From contig JAJJLU010003781.1 of assembly GCA_023807065.1 (NCBI GenBank), positions 1-31,355 on the forward strand: a stretch of 31,355 bases of DNA, given 5' to 3'. The DNA is from Isotricha intestinalis. Its lineage: Eukaryota; Ciliophora; Litostomatea; Vestibuliferida; Isotrichidae. Made by a program: the position numbers and the translations under genes. Shown in pieces: positions 9,885 through 19,164 of the stretch; positions within the stretch are counted from its first letter, which is position 1, and each line of letters begins with the position of its first letter. The notes beneath the pieces were generated by a model. The model saw only the letters and a list, made by a program, of their open reading frames with translations, did not search any database and was not told the origin of the DNA.

Positions 9885-11630
9885 TTAATTTAAAAAAACA
9901 AATCTTGGCTTATCAGGGTTAAAAAACTCATTTTTTTTTATAATTTTTTTTTTCAATAAATATTCTTGAATAACTTCCCTTCCTCTTTTTCCACATTTTA
10001 AATTTTTTCTTTTATACCATTTAATAACTTTATTAAAATGAATATTACCATCAATTAAATAATCATAAGCAGCAATTTGATAATTTTTATTAAAATCAAT
10101 TTCTTCTATTTCTCCTTTTTTATTAATAAATTTACAAGTAATAAATCTCATAGGATTTTTCTTATAAAAAACAATTAAGCCACTTGTTTGATAAATCATT
10201 AATTCATTTGTTATTTCATTCATCATTCTCATTATTTCTTTTCCATTCATTTCAAAAGTACATAAAATATTATCAAAAGGTAACATTTCATATAAATCTT
10301 TTAAACTTTTTTTCCCAGGATACCATTTTGATCTTAAATTATCAGGATTTAATATTGAAATATCTGAATTCGTATAATTTTTATATGTATCTGTTATTAA
10401 ATTTTGTAAAATATTTTCCTTCTTTTTATCCACTGTTAAAAATATTTCATTTTCAAAAAATGGGATTTTATAACTTTCAAATATTTCTTTCCAATGTTTA
10501 ATAATATTTGAAAAGTCATTATCAATAGTTACAATTTCATTATGAAAAGAAAAATTATCTAAGACTCCAATTTTATCATTAGTACTATTAATTTTTCGAC
10601 AATGTTTTCCTATACTGAATACTTTATTACAAATAGGAATAGGATTTTCTAATAAAGTATCTTGATAAATAAAAGTTCCATTTATTTTTCTGAATTTCAT
10701 ATAAGCTATACCAACATAAAATTCAGAAAAAGAACTCATAATTGGAATATTATGAATCCAATGATGTGTGACTTTATGAACATGACCTGAAAAAATTAAA
10801 TCAATAGTTCCTTTAGGTAAAGAACCAATTAAATCTTCTAATTTTTCATAATTATCACAAGGACAATTTTTACTATATTTATCTCTTAATTTTAATAATC
10901 TAACATCTTCAAAATTTTTATTATTCATACAATGAATACCAAAATGTGCTAATAATATAATTGCATTAACACCTTTTTTTTTTAAATATATACTTTCATT
11001 AATAATATTTTCTCTATAAGGTAAAAATTCTATTTTTCTTCTTCTTGTATCAACATTTTCAGTTTTAAGATGAGAAATTCCAATAACTCCAATTTTGACT
11101 TTTCCAACATTATAAATTTTACTTTTTTTTTGATTAGGCATAAATTCTCTTTCACCATTTGAGAAATTTCTCATATTTGCAATTAAATAATCAAAATTTG
11201 ATTTTTCCATTAATTTTTCTAACGGATGAACATCTTCGTTAAATTCATGATTGCCAAAAGTAATTGCAGATAAATTATTATAATTATAAAAATCTAAAAG
11301 AATTTGTCCTTTTGAAATAAAATTTTCTAATCCTCCTCCATTAAATGAATCACCAACATCAAACCAAATGAATCGTTCTTTCCATTCTTTTTTTAATATT
11401 TTTATATATGTTGATATATATTCGACTCCTCCTCTATAATATTTTTCTGATGTTCGAGGATCTATATTTTCTATAGGAAAAACATAACCATGAATATCGT
11501 TTGTTTGAAATATTGATATTGTGTAATATGAGGATTTTTCACTTTCTGGATGTGGGTATGCATAAGGAGATAAGTTTATTAGAGAAAGATATATTTGAGG
11601 AAGGATTTGAAATAGAATTATTTTTAACAT
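9885..11630 (-). CDS. Secreted 5'-nucleotidase / UshA-type metallophosphoesterase
   Basis: This 581-residue protein has a hydrophobic N-terminal signal sequence (about residues 1-22) and all the metal-binding motifs of the calcineurin-like phosphoesterase core. These are TNDIHG (D45, H47), DVGD (D91, D94), FGNHEF (N127, H128, E129), LLAHFG (H229) and SGHVH (H283, H285). The C-terminal 5'-nucleotidase domain, about 395-560, has NPDNLRS in place of the usual N-G-G-I-R, then LPFDNILCTFEMNGKEI and TSGLIVF, which normally shape the nucleotide pocket. Length matches the family (about 550-600). It should hydrolyse extracellular or vacuolar nucleoside monophosphates to nucleosides for salvage. No C-terminal hydrophobic tail is present, so it is soluble, not GPI-anchored. 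The stop lies 57 bases from the end of the convergent pseudokinase gene. Family confidence is high; substrate is inferred. Confidence 0.93.
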   Translation of the reverse strand: MLKIILFQILPQIYLSLINLSPYAYPHPESEKSSYYTISIFQTNDIHGYVFPIENIDPRTSEKYYRGGVEYISTYIKILKKEWKERFIWFDVGDSFNGGGLENFISKGQILLDFYNYNNLSAITFGNHEFNEDVHPLEKLMEKSNFDYLIANMRNFSNGEREFMPNQKKSKIYNVGKVKIGVIGISHLKTENVDTRRRKIEFLPYRENIINESIYLKKKGVNAIILLAHFGIHCMNNKNFEDVRLLKLRDKYSKNCPCDNYEKLEDLIGSLPKGTIDLIFSGHVHKVTHHWIHNIPIMSSFSEFYVGIAYMKFRKINGTFIYQDTLLENPIPICNKVFSIGKHCRKINSTNDKIGVLDNFSFHNEIVTIDNDFSNIIKHWKEIFESYKIPFFENEIFLTVDKKKENILQNLITDTYKNYTNSDISILNPDNLRSKWYPGKKSLKDLYEMLPFDNILCTFEMNGKEIMRMMNEITNELMIYQTSGLIVFYKKNPMRFITCKFINKKGEIEEIDFNKNYQIAAYDYLIDGNIHFNKVIKWYKRKNLKCGKRGREVIQEYLLKKKIIKKNEFFNPDKPRFVFLN

Positions 11631-11795
11631 TTTTATTTTTTTTCGGGTTTTTGTGTTTTTTTTTTGTTTTTTTTATTTTTTTGTGTAATAATTTTATTTT
11701 TTTTTTCAACTAGAGAATAATATTTTATACAATAAAACACCAATTAAAAATAATCAGTAAAACTCCGAATAAAATTATTAAATTAATAAAAAAAT

Positions 11796-13229
11796 ATGTC
11801 AGAAAATTTAAAACCTTTAATTACTGAATTAGAAAAACAAGGAGTATATCCTTTTTTATGTCACAATTGTAAAAAACCTTTAATAAGTGATGGTATGGAA
11901 GTAGTTCAATGTCCATCATGTGGAGCTTTAAATCAAGTACCAGAACAAACATTACAAAATATGAATGCAAACCAAAATGCAGGTTGTCAAAATTGTAATA
12001 ATAATAATAATAATTGTAATAATTGTAATAATTGTAATAATTGTAATACAATAAATATAGAAGGTGATGATTATTATAATCAAACAGTAGCAATTTGTCC
12101 TTTCTGTGGTTTTTCTAATAAAATTGATATAGATACAAATAAAGTTATTTGTTTTCAATGTAATAATGTTTTTAATGTTAATGGATATCAAGATTATTTA
12201 TATAATAATATACCTAATTATCCAATTCAACCAATTACAGTTAGAACAATTAGGAAAGTTCCTGTTCAAAATATTACTTATGAAAATTATAATGATTGTA
12301 ATGATTGTAATGGTTGTAATGATTGTAATAGTTGTTGTAAAGATAATTATTTAATAAATGAACTTATTGATAAATTAGAAGTTAAAAAAAAACCTCCTGT
12401 TAGATATTATCAATTAAGTGATATTAATCTTATAAGAGATTTAAATGAATTGGAAGAAAGAAGATATATGAGATATAAAATTCTGAATGAAGAAAGACAT
12501 TATCCTAAATATTCCAATAATAGATTTAGAAAGTTTAAATATAAAAAAAAAATATTTGAAAAGAAAAAAAATAATATTCCTGTTACCATTAATGTTACTT
12601 TAAAAGATAATGATAAAATTAATATTAATGGTGAAGATGATAAAAATAACAATAATTATGATATAAATAAATATTATTATAATAAAAAAACTTTTGATAA
12701 AATAAGTAATAGTAATTGTGATGAATGCAATGATAATGATAATTTTAAATCTTATTCTTTTAATACAATTAATTTAAATGATAATAATAATAGAAATCAA
12801 GAAAAAAATGCTTATGATAAAGCCAATATTAATCTTAATATTATTAGAGAAAGAAAAAATTTTAGTGAATATGCTAATCCTATAATTAATAATTCATATT
12901 CTTTTAAAGATAAAAATGATAGAAGTAAATGTCATCTTTGTTGGAAAAATGATTCCTTTTTACATTCATTAAATTATGAAATTAGAAATGATCCAAATTT
13001 TAAATATACATTATCCTCAAATTCAGATTGTAATTTTAATAAAACTGATAATTTTAGATTAAAAAAGCAATTTTCTTCAAGGCATTTATTTGATAATTTA
13101 CATAATTCAATGAATATAACAGAAGAACAAAAAACAAATAGATCATATAGTGTATTAAAAAATCCTGAAAAAAAAGAAAATAATTCGACTATAAATTATA
13201 AATTATTTGGTGGATTAGAATTTAAATAA
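11796..13229 (+). CDS. Zinc-ribbon protein with Cys/Asn repeats
   Basis: This 477-residue protein carries two CxxC zinc ribbons. The first is CHNC (22-25) with CPSC (39-42); the second, near residues 105-130, is CPFC with CFQC. Between them lies an Asn run and a CNNCNNCNNCN repeat, and a second such run, NDCNDCNGCNDCNSCC, follows near residue 165. The remainder is Asn-rich and probably disordered, with a final Cys pair in KCHLCWKN. The DNA under the repeats is a hexamer series of AATTGT type at about 11992-12048 and a GATTGTAAT-type series at about 12292-12336. Paired ribbons of this kind commonly bind nucleic acids, proteins or membranes; I cannot assign it to a named family. The start is supported by an A-rich leader and an A-ending codon pattern at the 5' end. 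Confidence 0.75.
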   Translation: MSENLKPLITELEKQGVYPFLCHNCKKPLISDGMEVVQCPSCGALNQVPEQTLQNMNANQNAGCQNCNNNNNNCNNCNNCNNCNTINIEGDDYYNQTVAICPFCGFSNKIDIDTNKVICFQCNNVFNVNGYQDYLYNNIPNYPIQPITVRTIRKVPVQNITYENYNDCNDCNGCNDCNSCCKDNYLINELIDKLEVKKKPPVRYYQLSDINLIRDLNELEERRYMRYKILNEERHYPKYSNNRFRKFKYKKKIFEKKKNNIPVTINVTLKDNDKININGEDDKNNNNYDINKYYYNKKTFDKISNSNCDECNDNDNFKSYSFNTINLNDNNNRNQEKNAYDKANINLNIIRERKNFSEYANPIINNSYSFKDKNDRSKCHLCWKNDSFLHSLNYEIRNDPNFKYTLSSNSDCNFNKTDNFRLKKQFSSRHLFDNLHNSMNITEEQKTNRSYSVLKNPEKKENNSTINYKLFGGLEFK

Positions 13230-13737
13230 ATAATTTAATATTAAAAATAATAAACAAAAAAATAAATATAATAAATAACCAAATTAATAATCAAATAAAA
13301 AATATATAAAAAAACTAAAAAAATAAATAGAAAATATTTATTAAAAAAGTCTTGATATATAATTATTAAATGGCCTATGAGAATCTCATGAATAATAGTA
13401 TTTATATTTCATATGAATGAAATATGTGATGGAATGAAATAATATCATGGTTATTTACCATATTTTTTTTATTTAAACTTTCTGGTTTTTTATATCATAT
13501 TCTTATGTTAATAAATGGACAAAAATGATATATAATTTTTATTGAAAGAAGATTAATTAGATGTATTAATTTTATTTTGATATGATTCAGATAATTTAGA
13601 ATTTACAATTTGATTTTTTCTTTTCAAATTATTAAAAGGATAATTGTAATTTCAAAATTAAATTAAACTTAAATACAATTAAAATTATTAAAAATAAAAT
13701 AATCAAATAATAAAAGTAAAAAAAAACATAAAATAAA
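13230..13737. other. Intergenic region containing a cluster of three dyads
   Basis: About 508 bases between two plus-strand genes. Its only structure is the group of inverted repeats at 13377-13461, listed separately. The remainder is AT-rich without coding character. Confidence 0.5.
13377..13461 (+). repeat. Three consecutive short inverted repeats
   Basis: Within 85 bases there are three dyads: ATGAGA/TCTCAT separated by one base (13377-13389), ATATTTCAT/ATGAAATAT around an ATGA loop (13404-13425), and ATGGT/ACCAT around a TATTT loop (13447-13461). The last is followed directly by a T-run. They could be folds in a 3' untranslated region, a small structured RNA ending in a T-tract, or a set of binding sites. 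I see no match to a known RNA family. Confidence 0.4.
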
Positions 13738-14565
13738 ATGAAAGGCTCCATTGAAAAAACAAATGAAGAAACAGGAAAAGAAACATGGAATTTTGAAAAG
13801 AATAAATTCACAGCATCTGATAAAAATACATTTAATTTAGAAAAATATAATGAAGAAGCATTAAAAAAAGCACAATTAAAAGGGGATACAAAAACAAATG
13901 CAGAAAGTGGTTTTGACACTTGGAAATATGATTATAATAAAAAAATCGGAATGACATATGATGAGATAGAAGAATATAAAAATAAACAATTAGAAGAAGC
14001 TAAAAAAAAAGGAGGTAGTATATTAAATACTAATGTTAATTCTGAAGATTGGTTTGGAACTAAAAGTGAAAAGAAAAAAAATAATGTTTTTGTTCCTCAA
14101 GAATATAAAGAAAGAAGATTACCTCAACATATGCAACCTAGAAAAGAAAAAATTTTATATGATAAAGAAGGAAAAAGAATTTATCCAGGAGAACAAAAAA
14201 AAGAATTCGGACAATATTTTGAAAAATATCAAAGAAATAATGGAATGATTCAAGATGATTATAATCAAAGTAATTTTGGACAATATTTTAATCAGTTTTA
14301 TGATAGTAATAATTATGATATAAATAATAATAATTTTGATAATACTTATAATAGTAATAATAATTATAATTGTACTTATGATAATAATAATTATTATCAA
14401 AGTTATGATAATTCTTATGATAATAATATGGAAGAAGGAGTTATTAAAATTCAAAGAAATGAAAAAATAATTGAAGAAGATGGTATAAGAAAAAAAGTAA
14501 TTAAAGTAATTAAATATTTAGAAAATGGAGAACAAAGAATAGAAACTTATAAAGAACCAATTTAA
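13738..14565 (+). CDS. Hypothetical protein, Asn/Tyr-rich middle
   Basis: I do not recognise this 275-residue protein. The N-terminal third is charged and contains repeated Trp-centred units, ETWNFEKNKF, DTWKYDYNKK and EDWFGTKSE, each following an acidic or polar run. This suggests a degenerate repeat of about 40-50 residues. Next comes a basic stretch, EYKERRLPQHMQPRKEK. An Asn/Tyr-rich low-complexity segment (about residues 180-230) follows, and a compact C-terminal unit, VIKIQRNEKIIEEDGIRKKV and onward to ETYKEPI, looks like a small beta sheet. There is no signal peptide and no membrane helix. Strong codon periodicity and the A-ending codon start (ACA, GCA, TCA) support a real gene. The low-complexity middle hints at an assembly or granule protein, but that is only inference. 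Confidence 0.65.
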   Translation: MKGSIEKTNEETGKETWNFEKNKFTASDKNTFNLEKYNEEALKKAQLKGDTKTNAESGFDTWKYDYNKKIGMTYDEIEEYKNKQLEEAKKKGGSILNTNVNSEDWFGTKSEKKKNNVFVPQEYKERRLPQHMQPRKEKILYDKEGKRIYPGEQKKEFGQYFEKYQRNNGMIQDDYNQSNFGQYFNQFYDSNNYDINNNNFDNTYNSNNNYNCTYDNNNYYQSYDNSYDNNMEEGVIKIQRNEKIIEEDGIRKKVIKVIKYLENGEQRIETYKEPI

Positions 14566-14659
14566 AAAATAATAAATTTAAATTTTAAAAAAATTAAATT
14601 TTGAATAAAAAAAATAAATTAATTATACGAATTGATTAATTAAAAAAAAATAATTTTAA

Positions 14660-16024
14660 ATGGAAAATCTCTCATTTAAGTTAAGATTAAAATCCTTTAT
14701 ATTCTACCAAATATTTGTTAGATTAATGATATTATATGTAACAGTAGATTTTGTATTATTATGTCCTCTTCTCTTTTCAGATTTATGGGATTTAAATGAA
14801 ACAATAAGTGATTATGAACAAACTTTAATAATGGATATATCATTGGATAAAAAAAATAAAAATTTAGAATTGATTAATTTTGGTGAATGGAAAGGAACTG
14901 GAAAAGGATGTGATTGTACTTTATCTGAGTTATATAACTATAATATTTATAAAGGCTTATGTAATCAAATTCAAATTAATGGGAAATGTAAAAGAGTTTA
15001 TTCTGTTGATCCTTCTTATATATATAAAATTTATAATACTTTTTTTTATCAAGAAATTTTAAAAAGAAATTATTTAGATTTATTAAAACAAATTAGTAGT
15101 TTTGATAAAAATAAATGTGAAGGTAGTTATAAAAAATGTGGTATTTTAGATAATTTAAATAATCCTTTATGTATAGAAAATGAAAATGAATGTCCAATTA
15201 ATGATATTGTCATTAATAATAATAAGAGTTTAGAAGGTTATAAGACAATAAAATTTAAAGAAAAAAATTTATATTTTCATTATACAAATAAGAAAACTGA
15301 TAATATGATTATTACTAAAATATATTTTTCTTCTGAAAGTATAAAAGAAGGAAATGATACAAAGCAAATAATTGATGATTATTTATTATATAAATATGAA
15401 GATATCGAAGAAAATTTTACTTCAAAATTAATTTATGAATTTCCTAAAATTGATATTTATAAAGATAATGAAATAATAGAAAAAACTCTTCATTTAAATA
15501 AATATGATATATCTAATGAAACATTATATTTAAGAACAGAATTAGGTTTCATTAACTTTAATCGAGATAATGAAAACTTCAAATATATGTTTATAATATT
15601 TTTAGTTCATCCAAGAATTTATATAATATCAACAATAGTTATTATAATAGTATTAGATTATTATTATGGATTTTACTTATTAAAAAATGATTCAAAAGGT
15701 CAAAATTGTCATTTGTATTTAGGAATAATAATACATTCTATAATTATTATATTAAAAGGTTATTTTGTTAAATTTTGGAAAATATTTATGTACTTATGTA
15801 TTCAAGAACCAGGAGGAACTGCTGAATATGGAAAAGTTTTAACTGCTATTTGTTTAAGTTTATCTTGTGTTATTTATATTAATTTAATTATTATGATTAT
15901 TTTGGGATTAGGAGGTAAAAAAAATTTTGGGCATAGACCTATGAGAATGGAAATTATGGATTCTAAGGAATTTGATTCTAATAATGCACTTGATAGATTT
16001 AGTTATAATAAAAAAAAGAAATAA
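14660..16024 (+). CDS. Cysteine-rich multi-pass membrane protein of an uncharacterised protist family
   Basis: This 454-residue protein has one N-terminal membrane helix (about 17-42), a large cysteine-rich outer domain (about 45-305), and three to four helices in the C-terminal third (near 308-340, 350-380 and 395-425). The outer domain has a characteristic order: WKGTGKGCDC, GLCNQ, GKCKRV, then a helix with an Arg/Tyr-rich end, and CEGSYKKCGILDNLNNPLC leading to NECPINDI. The spacing C...CG..D...N.LC......CPIN.I is one I associate with conserved, uncharacterised membrane proteins frequent in ciliates and other protists. The tail is basic. It could be a surface receptor or channel; paired cysteines support disulfides in an oxidising compartment. 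No named domain is visible. The start ATG follows an A-rich leader. Confidence 0.75.
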   Translation: MENLSFKLRLKSFIFYQIFVRLMILYVTVDFVLLCPLLFSDLWDLNETISDYEQTLIMDISLDKKNKNLELINFGEWKGTGKGCDCTLSELYNYNIYKGLCNQIQINGKCKRVYSVDPSYIYKIYNTFFYQEILKRNYLDLLKQISSFDKNKCEGSYKKCGILDNLNNPLCIENENECPINDIVINNNKSLEGYKTIKFKEKNLYFHYTNKKTDNMIITKIYFSSESIKEGNDTKQIIDDYLLYKYEDIEENFTSKLIYEFPKIDIYKDNEIIEKTLHLNKYDISNETLYLRTELGFINFNRDNENFKYMFIIFLVHPRIYIISTIVIIIVLDYYYGFYLLKNDSKGQNCHLYLGIIIHSIIIILKGYFVKFWKIFMYLCIQEPGGTAEYGKVLTAICLSLSCVIYINLIIMIILGLGGKKNFGHRPMRMEIMDSKEFDSNNALDRFSYNKKKK

Positions 16025-16910
16025 TTATGTTTTTTAATTTTTTTATTTAATTAGTTAGAAAAAATATGGTATTAATATATTATTTATTTATATTTTATTT
16101 TTAATTGATTTTTAAGTTTTATAGATTTGATAAATCAATCTTTAAGTTTAAAGATAATTAATAATTTAAAGAAAAAATTGGAAATTAAATTCAAATGAAA
16201 AAAAGTCATATAAAAAATTATTTTATGGAATAAATATATCATAATAATATTAATTAAATAATTTAAATTTATAATTTATGTCAATGAACAAAAATTCTAA
16301 ATAAATATTTTTCATTTTTATTTATCCAACTATTTAAAATAAACAAAATAAATATGATGATAAAAATATTTTTTTTGCTTTTCCTACACTTCATGTTATT
16401 TTTTACTTTCAATATAATGAATTCCTCTCTCATAAAAAAATTCATTTTAAAGAATTAATTATGAATTTTTTATATTTCAACTTCTTCAAATAAAAATTGT
16501 GTGAGATATAATTTTTTTCCATATTCATAACTTAAATGAAGAATTTTTATTTCAAACAAATATTATAAAATGTTTCAAAAAAAAGAGAAAAAATTTGGGG
16601 TTTAAAGAAAAAATTAATATAAAAAAGAACAATTACTTGATATTTTAGTAGAAAAGAAATATCAAATCTTTTCATTAGATAATAAGTATTATTTATTACT
16701 CATTTATTAAATAAATCTTCCTAAAATAAAATGTAATTATTTACTTTGAAATTGACCATGATACTAAAAAAAATAATTAAAAAAAATTAAATTTGACTTA
16801 ATTTGGAGTTTAAAAGAATTATTTTTTATTGATATACCAAATTAACATTATTAATTAATTGAATAATAACAATTTAAATTTTTCTATTATCATCACATTC
16901 CAATTTCTTA
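16025..16910. other. Intergenic region before a pseudogene fragment
   Basis: About 886 bases of AT-rich DNA. Its 3' end joins the DUF6311-like relic. Some earlier stretches (for example near 16810-16830) weakly resemble more upstream parts of the same gene, but I could not align them with confidence. No RNA gene is seen. Confidence 0.45.
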
Positions 16911-17100
16911 GAAAATAAAGGTGAATATTTATAAAGTTGATGATAATATATATGATTTTGAAATTATTTTATCAAATAATTCAAATTCAAAAATGATTGT
17001 TGGTTCTATAAAAATTCAATTAATAATTTATATTTAATGTTTAACTTTTAAAGTTTCTGATAAATTTATTCTAATATATGTTTATTAAATACACTCTGGT
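16911..17100 (+). pseudogene. Decayed 3' end of a DUF6311-like gene
   Basis: The plus strand here aligns base by base with the last 68 codons (about residues 619-686) of the intact minus-strand gene at 22751-24811. A nearly unchanged core encodes YDFEIILSNNSNSKM, followed by a similar IKIQL segment. Downstream, TGATAAATTTATTCTAATAT in the relic corresponds to TGATAAATATTATTCTAATA in the gene, and the match runs to the last Gly codon. Several indels and an early TAA break the frame. Only the C-terminal part is recognisable. It shows that this locus once carried a second copy of the DUF6311-like gene in opposite orientation, 5.7 kb away, which has since decayed. Confidence 0.85.
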
Positions 17101-17391
17101 AATAATTATAATATGAATATTTGATTATTAAATTTTAAATATTTAAATGAACACAATTAAATCAATTTAATTATCTTATATAAATTAATTAAAAACAATA
17201 CTTCTTTAAAAAGAAAATTCAGGATAATTTCCAAAAAAGTCATGTAAAATTTTTATTTATTTTTAGTTTTTTAATGTTTTTCATCTTTTATTGAAAAATT
17301 CAATTTTTAATTCTATTTTAAATTATTTAAAATAAATAACCAATTGAAAAATCTCCAAAAAAAAAATACCAAAAAAAACAATCCCTAATAT

Positions 17392-18054
17392 TTATTTAAA
17401 TTGTTTATTAACTTCATTTTGAACTTTCCTAGGATCACACCCAGCTTTTTTTAACTTATTAACTCTATCATCCCCATAACCCCATTTTCCTTCAATAACT
17501 TCATCAACAATAGTTTTGAGAGTTTTTCCTTGACAAAAGACAGGTTCTTTCTTTGTAGATTGTTTTTTTTTATTAAGAAACAAATCTCTTTCATATTTCC
17601 TTCTCCTAACTAAACCAGGTAAAACTTTACCACCTCCTCTAACATAATCCATCATTTTTTCTGGTATTTCTTTTTTACTTCTTTTTCCATTAGCAACTAA
17701 ACCATCAATTGAACCAACATTATAAGCGAAACTAACCAAAGCATCAAATTCATTTTGTGTCCAATGATAAATATGGTCAAATTTCATTACATTTTTAGCA
17801 CATGATAATTCTACTGATTTTTTTAACCATTCTGTTGCTTTAGCTTCTGTAATTTTTAATCCTGGATATATTGATGTTCCTGTTATTGATTTGTCTGCGT
17901 TTGTTGTTCCGTATCCTATTGTCCATACTCCTGCTGGACAACGATATGCTGTTGCTGAGAAACCTTCAAATTCTTTTATTATTTCTAAACATTTGTTTGA
18001 TACTGAAAGTGAGGAAGTTAAAATGAGAAGAGGGAGGATTATTAGGATTTTCAT
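17392..18054 (-). CDS. GH24 lysozyme with C-terminal CW_7 cell-wall-binding domain (copy A)
   Basis: This 220-residue protein has a signal peptide (about 1-19), a phage-type GH24 lysozyme domain (about 20-160) and a C-terminal CW_7 (Cpl-7-like) peptidoglycan-binding repeat (about 176-220). The catalytic region reads EFEGF with E30, then AYRCPAGVWTIGYGTT with T45. The spacing of 9 and 15 residues equals E11-D20-T26 of T4 lysozyme, but the Asp position is Cys39, as in a subgroup of phage endolysins. The CW_7 signature is DEVIEGKWGYGDDRVNKLKK and AGCDPRKVQNEVN. It should cleave the glycan of bacterial peptidoglycan after secretion or delivery to food vacuoles. It lies head-to-head with copy B, 450 bases apart, pointing to an inverted duplication. 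Domain pair and sequence are bacterial or phage-like, implying lateral transfer; codon use is host-like. Confidence 0.95.
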   Translation of the reverse strand: MKILIILPLLILTSSLSVSNKCLEIIKEFEGFSATAYRCPAGVWTIGYGTTNADKSITGTSIYPGLKITEAKATEWLKKSVELSCAKNVMKFDHIYHWTQNEFDALVSFAYNVGSIDGLVANGKRSKKEIPEKMMDYVRGGGKVLPGLVRRRKYERDLFLNKKKQSTKKEPVFCQGKTLKTIVDEVIEGKWGYGDDRVNKLKKAGCDPRKVQNEVNKQFK

Positions 18055-18504
18055 TTTTTTTTATTTTTTTTTTTTCACTTTTGAGGTAATAAATGTTAAA
18101 AAAAGATATTTTTTATTTACATAAAATATTCTAATTACAATTAGAAAAATTGATTAAATATATCATTGGAACTAAATATTAATTTTTAATGATATTTTTT
18201 TTTTATTTTAGTTCTATTTATTAATGTTAAGAATAAGAAAAAAAAAAAATGACAGATATGATTGATAAAATTTAAATTTTATTTCTACAAAAGATTTATT
18301 GAATTCTATAAGAATAAAAAAGAAAATATTATTTTCTTCATTTTTATATCCAAAAAATGACAAATAAAAATAATATTTTTCTAAATATTAATATATTTTA
18401 AATCACTTATTACAACCAAAAAAACATATGGAAAAAAAAAACAAAAAATTAAAAAAAAAATCTTATAAAATCCTAAAAAAAAAAAAAAAAAGATAAAAAA
18501 AAAA
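18055..18504. promoter_or_regulatory. Shared divergent promoter region of the lysozyme pair
   Basis: The 450 bases between the two lysozyme start codons must contain both promoters. Each coding strand has an almost pure A-rich leader just before the ATG: A-runs at 18420-18504 for copy B, and T-runs at 18055-18080 and near 18190-18210 on the plus strand for copy A. The arrangement would allow joint expression. No specific motif or extended inverted symmetry between the two halves is clear by eye. Confidence 0.45.
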
Positions 18505-19164
18505 ATGAAAATAATCTACCTCCTAGCAATCCTCCCTTTAATCGTAACAGAACGTTCAGTAAGTGCTCGTGGATTAGCAATAATAAAAGAATTTGAAGGA
18601 TTCTACTCAAAAGCATATCGTTGTCCAGCAGGAGTATGGACAATAGGATACGGAACTACAGACTCAGACAAATCAATAACAGGAACATCAATATATCCAG
18701 GATTAACAATCTCAGAAGCTAAAGCATCAGAATGGTTAAAAAAATCAGTAGATTTAAAATATGGTAAAAATGTAAATAAATTTGATCATATTTATCATTG
18801 GACACAAAATGAATTTGATGCTATGGTTAGTTTTGCTTATAATTTAGGTTCCATTAATAAATTATGTGGTAATGGTTCTAAAAGTAAAAGTCAAATTGCA
18901 AATGATATGTTAGATTATGTTCATGCTGCTGGAAGAGTTTTACCTGGTTTAGTTAGAAGAAGGAAAATGGAAAGAGAATTGTTTCTTAGTAAAAGTGAGG
19001 GAAAACCAGAAAAAGCTTTTTGTCAAGGAAAAACTCTTACTGAAATTGCTAAAGAAGTTATAGATGGAAAATGGGGAAATGGAAATAATAGAACTAATAA
19101 ATTAAGAAATGCTGGATGTGATCCTAATAAAGTTCAAAAGGAAGTTAATAGGCTTTTGCAGTAA
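18505..19164 (+). CDS. GH24 lysozyme with C-terminal CW_7 cell-wall-binding domain (copy B)
   Basis: This 219-residue protein is a close paralogue of copy A, with the same order: signal peptide (about 1-19), GH24 domain and CW_7 repeat. Catalytic-site residues are E31 in EFEGF, C40 in AYRCPAG at the T4 Asp20 position, and T46 in WTIGYG. The CW_7 part reads KEVIDGKWGNGNNRTNKLRN and AGCDPNKVQKEVN. The stretch DHIYHWTQNEFDA is identical in both copies, while the linker and the segment after residue 125 differ more. It should hydrolyse peptidoglycan of ingested bacteria. The start is supported by the signal peptide and a long A-rich leader. Codon choice switches sharply: Val is GTA in the first 90 codons and GTT afterwards. 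Two copies suggest dosage or a division of labour, for example different pH optima. Confidence 0.95.
   Translation: MKIIYLLAILPLIVTERSVSARGLAIIKEFEGFYSKAYRCPAGVWTIGYGTTDSDKSITGTSIYPGLTISEAKASEWLKKSVDLKYGKNVNKFDHIYHWTQNEFDAMVSFAYNLGSINKLCGNGSKSKSQIANDMLDYVHAAGRVLPGLVRRRKMERELFLSKSEGKPEKAFCQGKTLTEIAKEVIDGKWGNGNNRTNKLRNAGCDPNKVQKEVNRLLQ

Noticed and set aside
10184..11713. Plus-strand frames opposite the 5'-nucleotidase gene.
   Set aside because: They are Phe/Leu-rich antisense shadows of a gene with all metal-binding motifs on the minus strand.
11821..12191. Minus-strand open frames opposite the zinc-ribbon gene.
   Set aside because: They consist of Tyr/Asn or Ile/Thr runs created by the complementary strand of the Asn/Cys repeats and have no protein character of their own.
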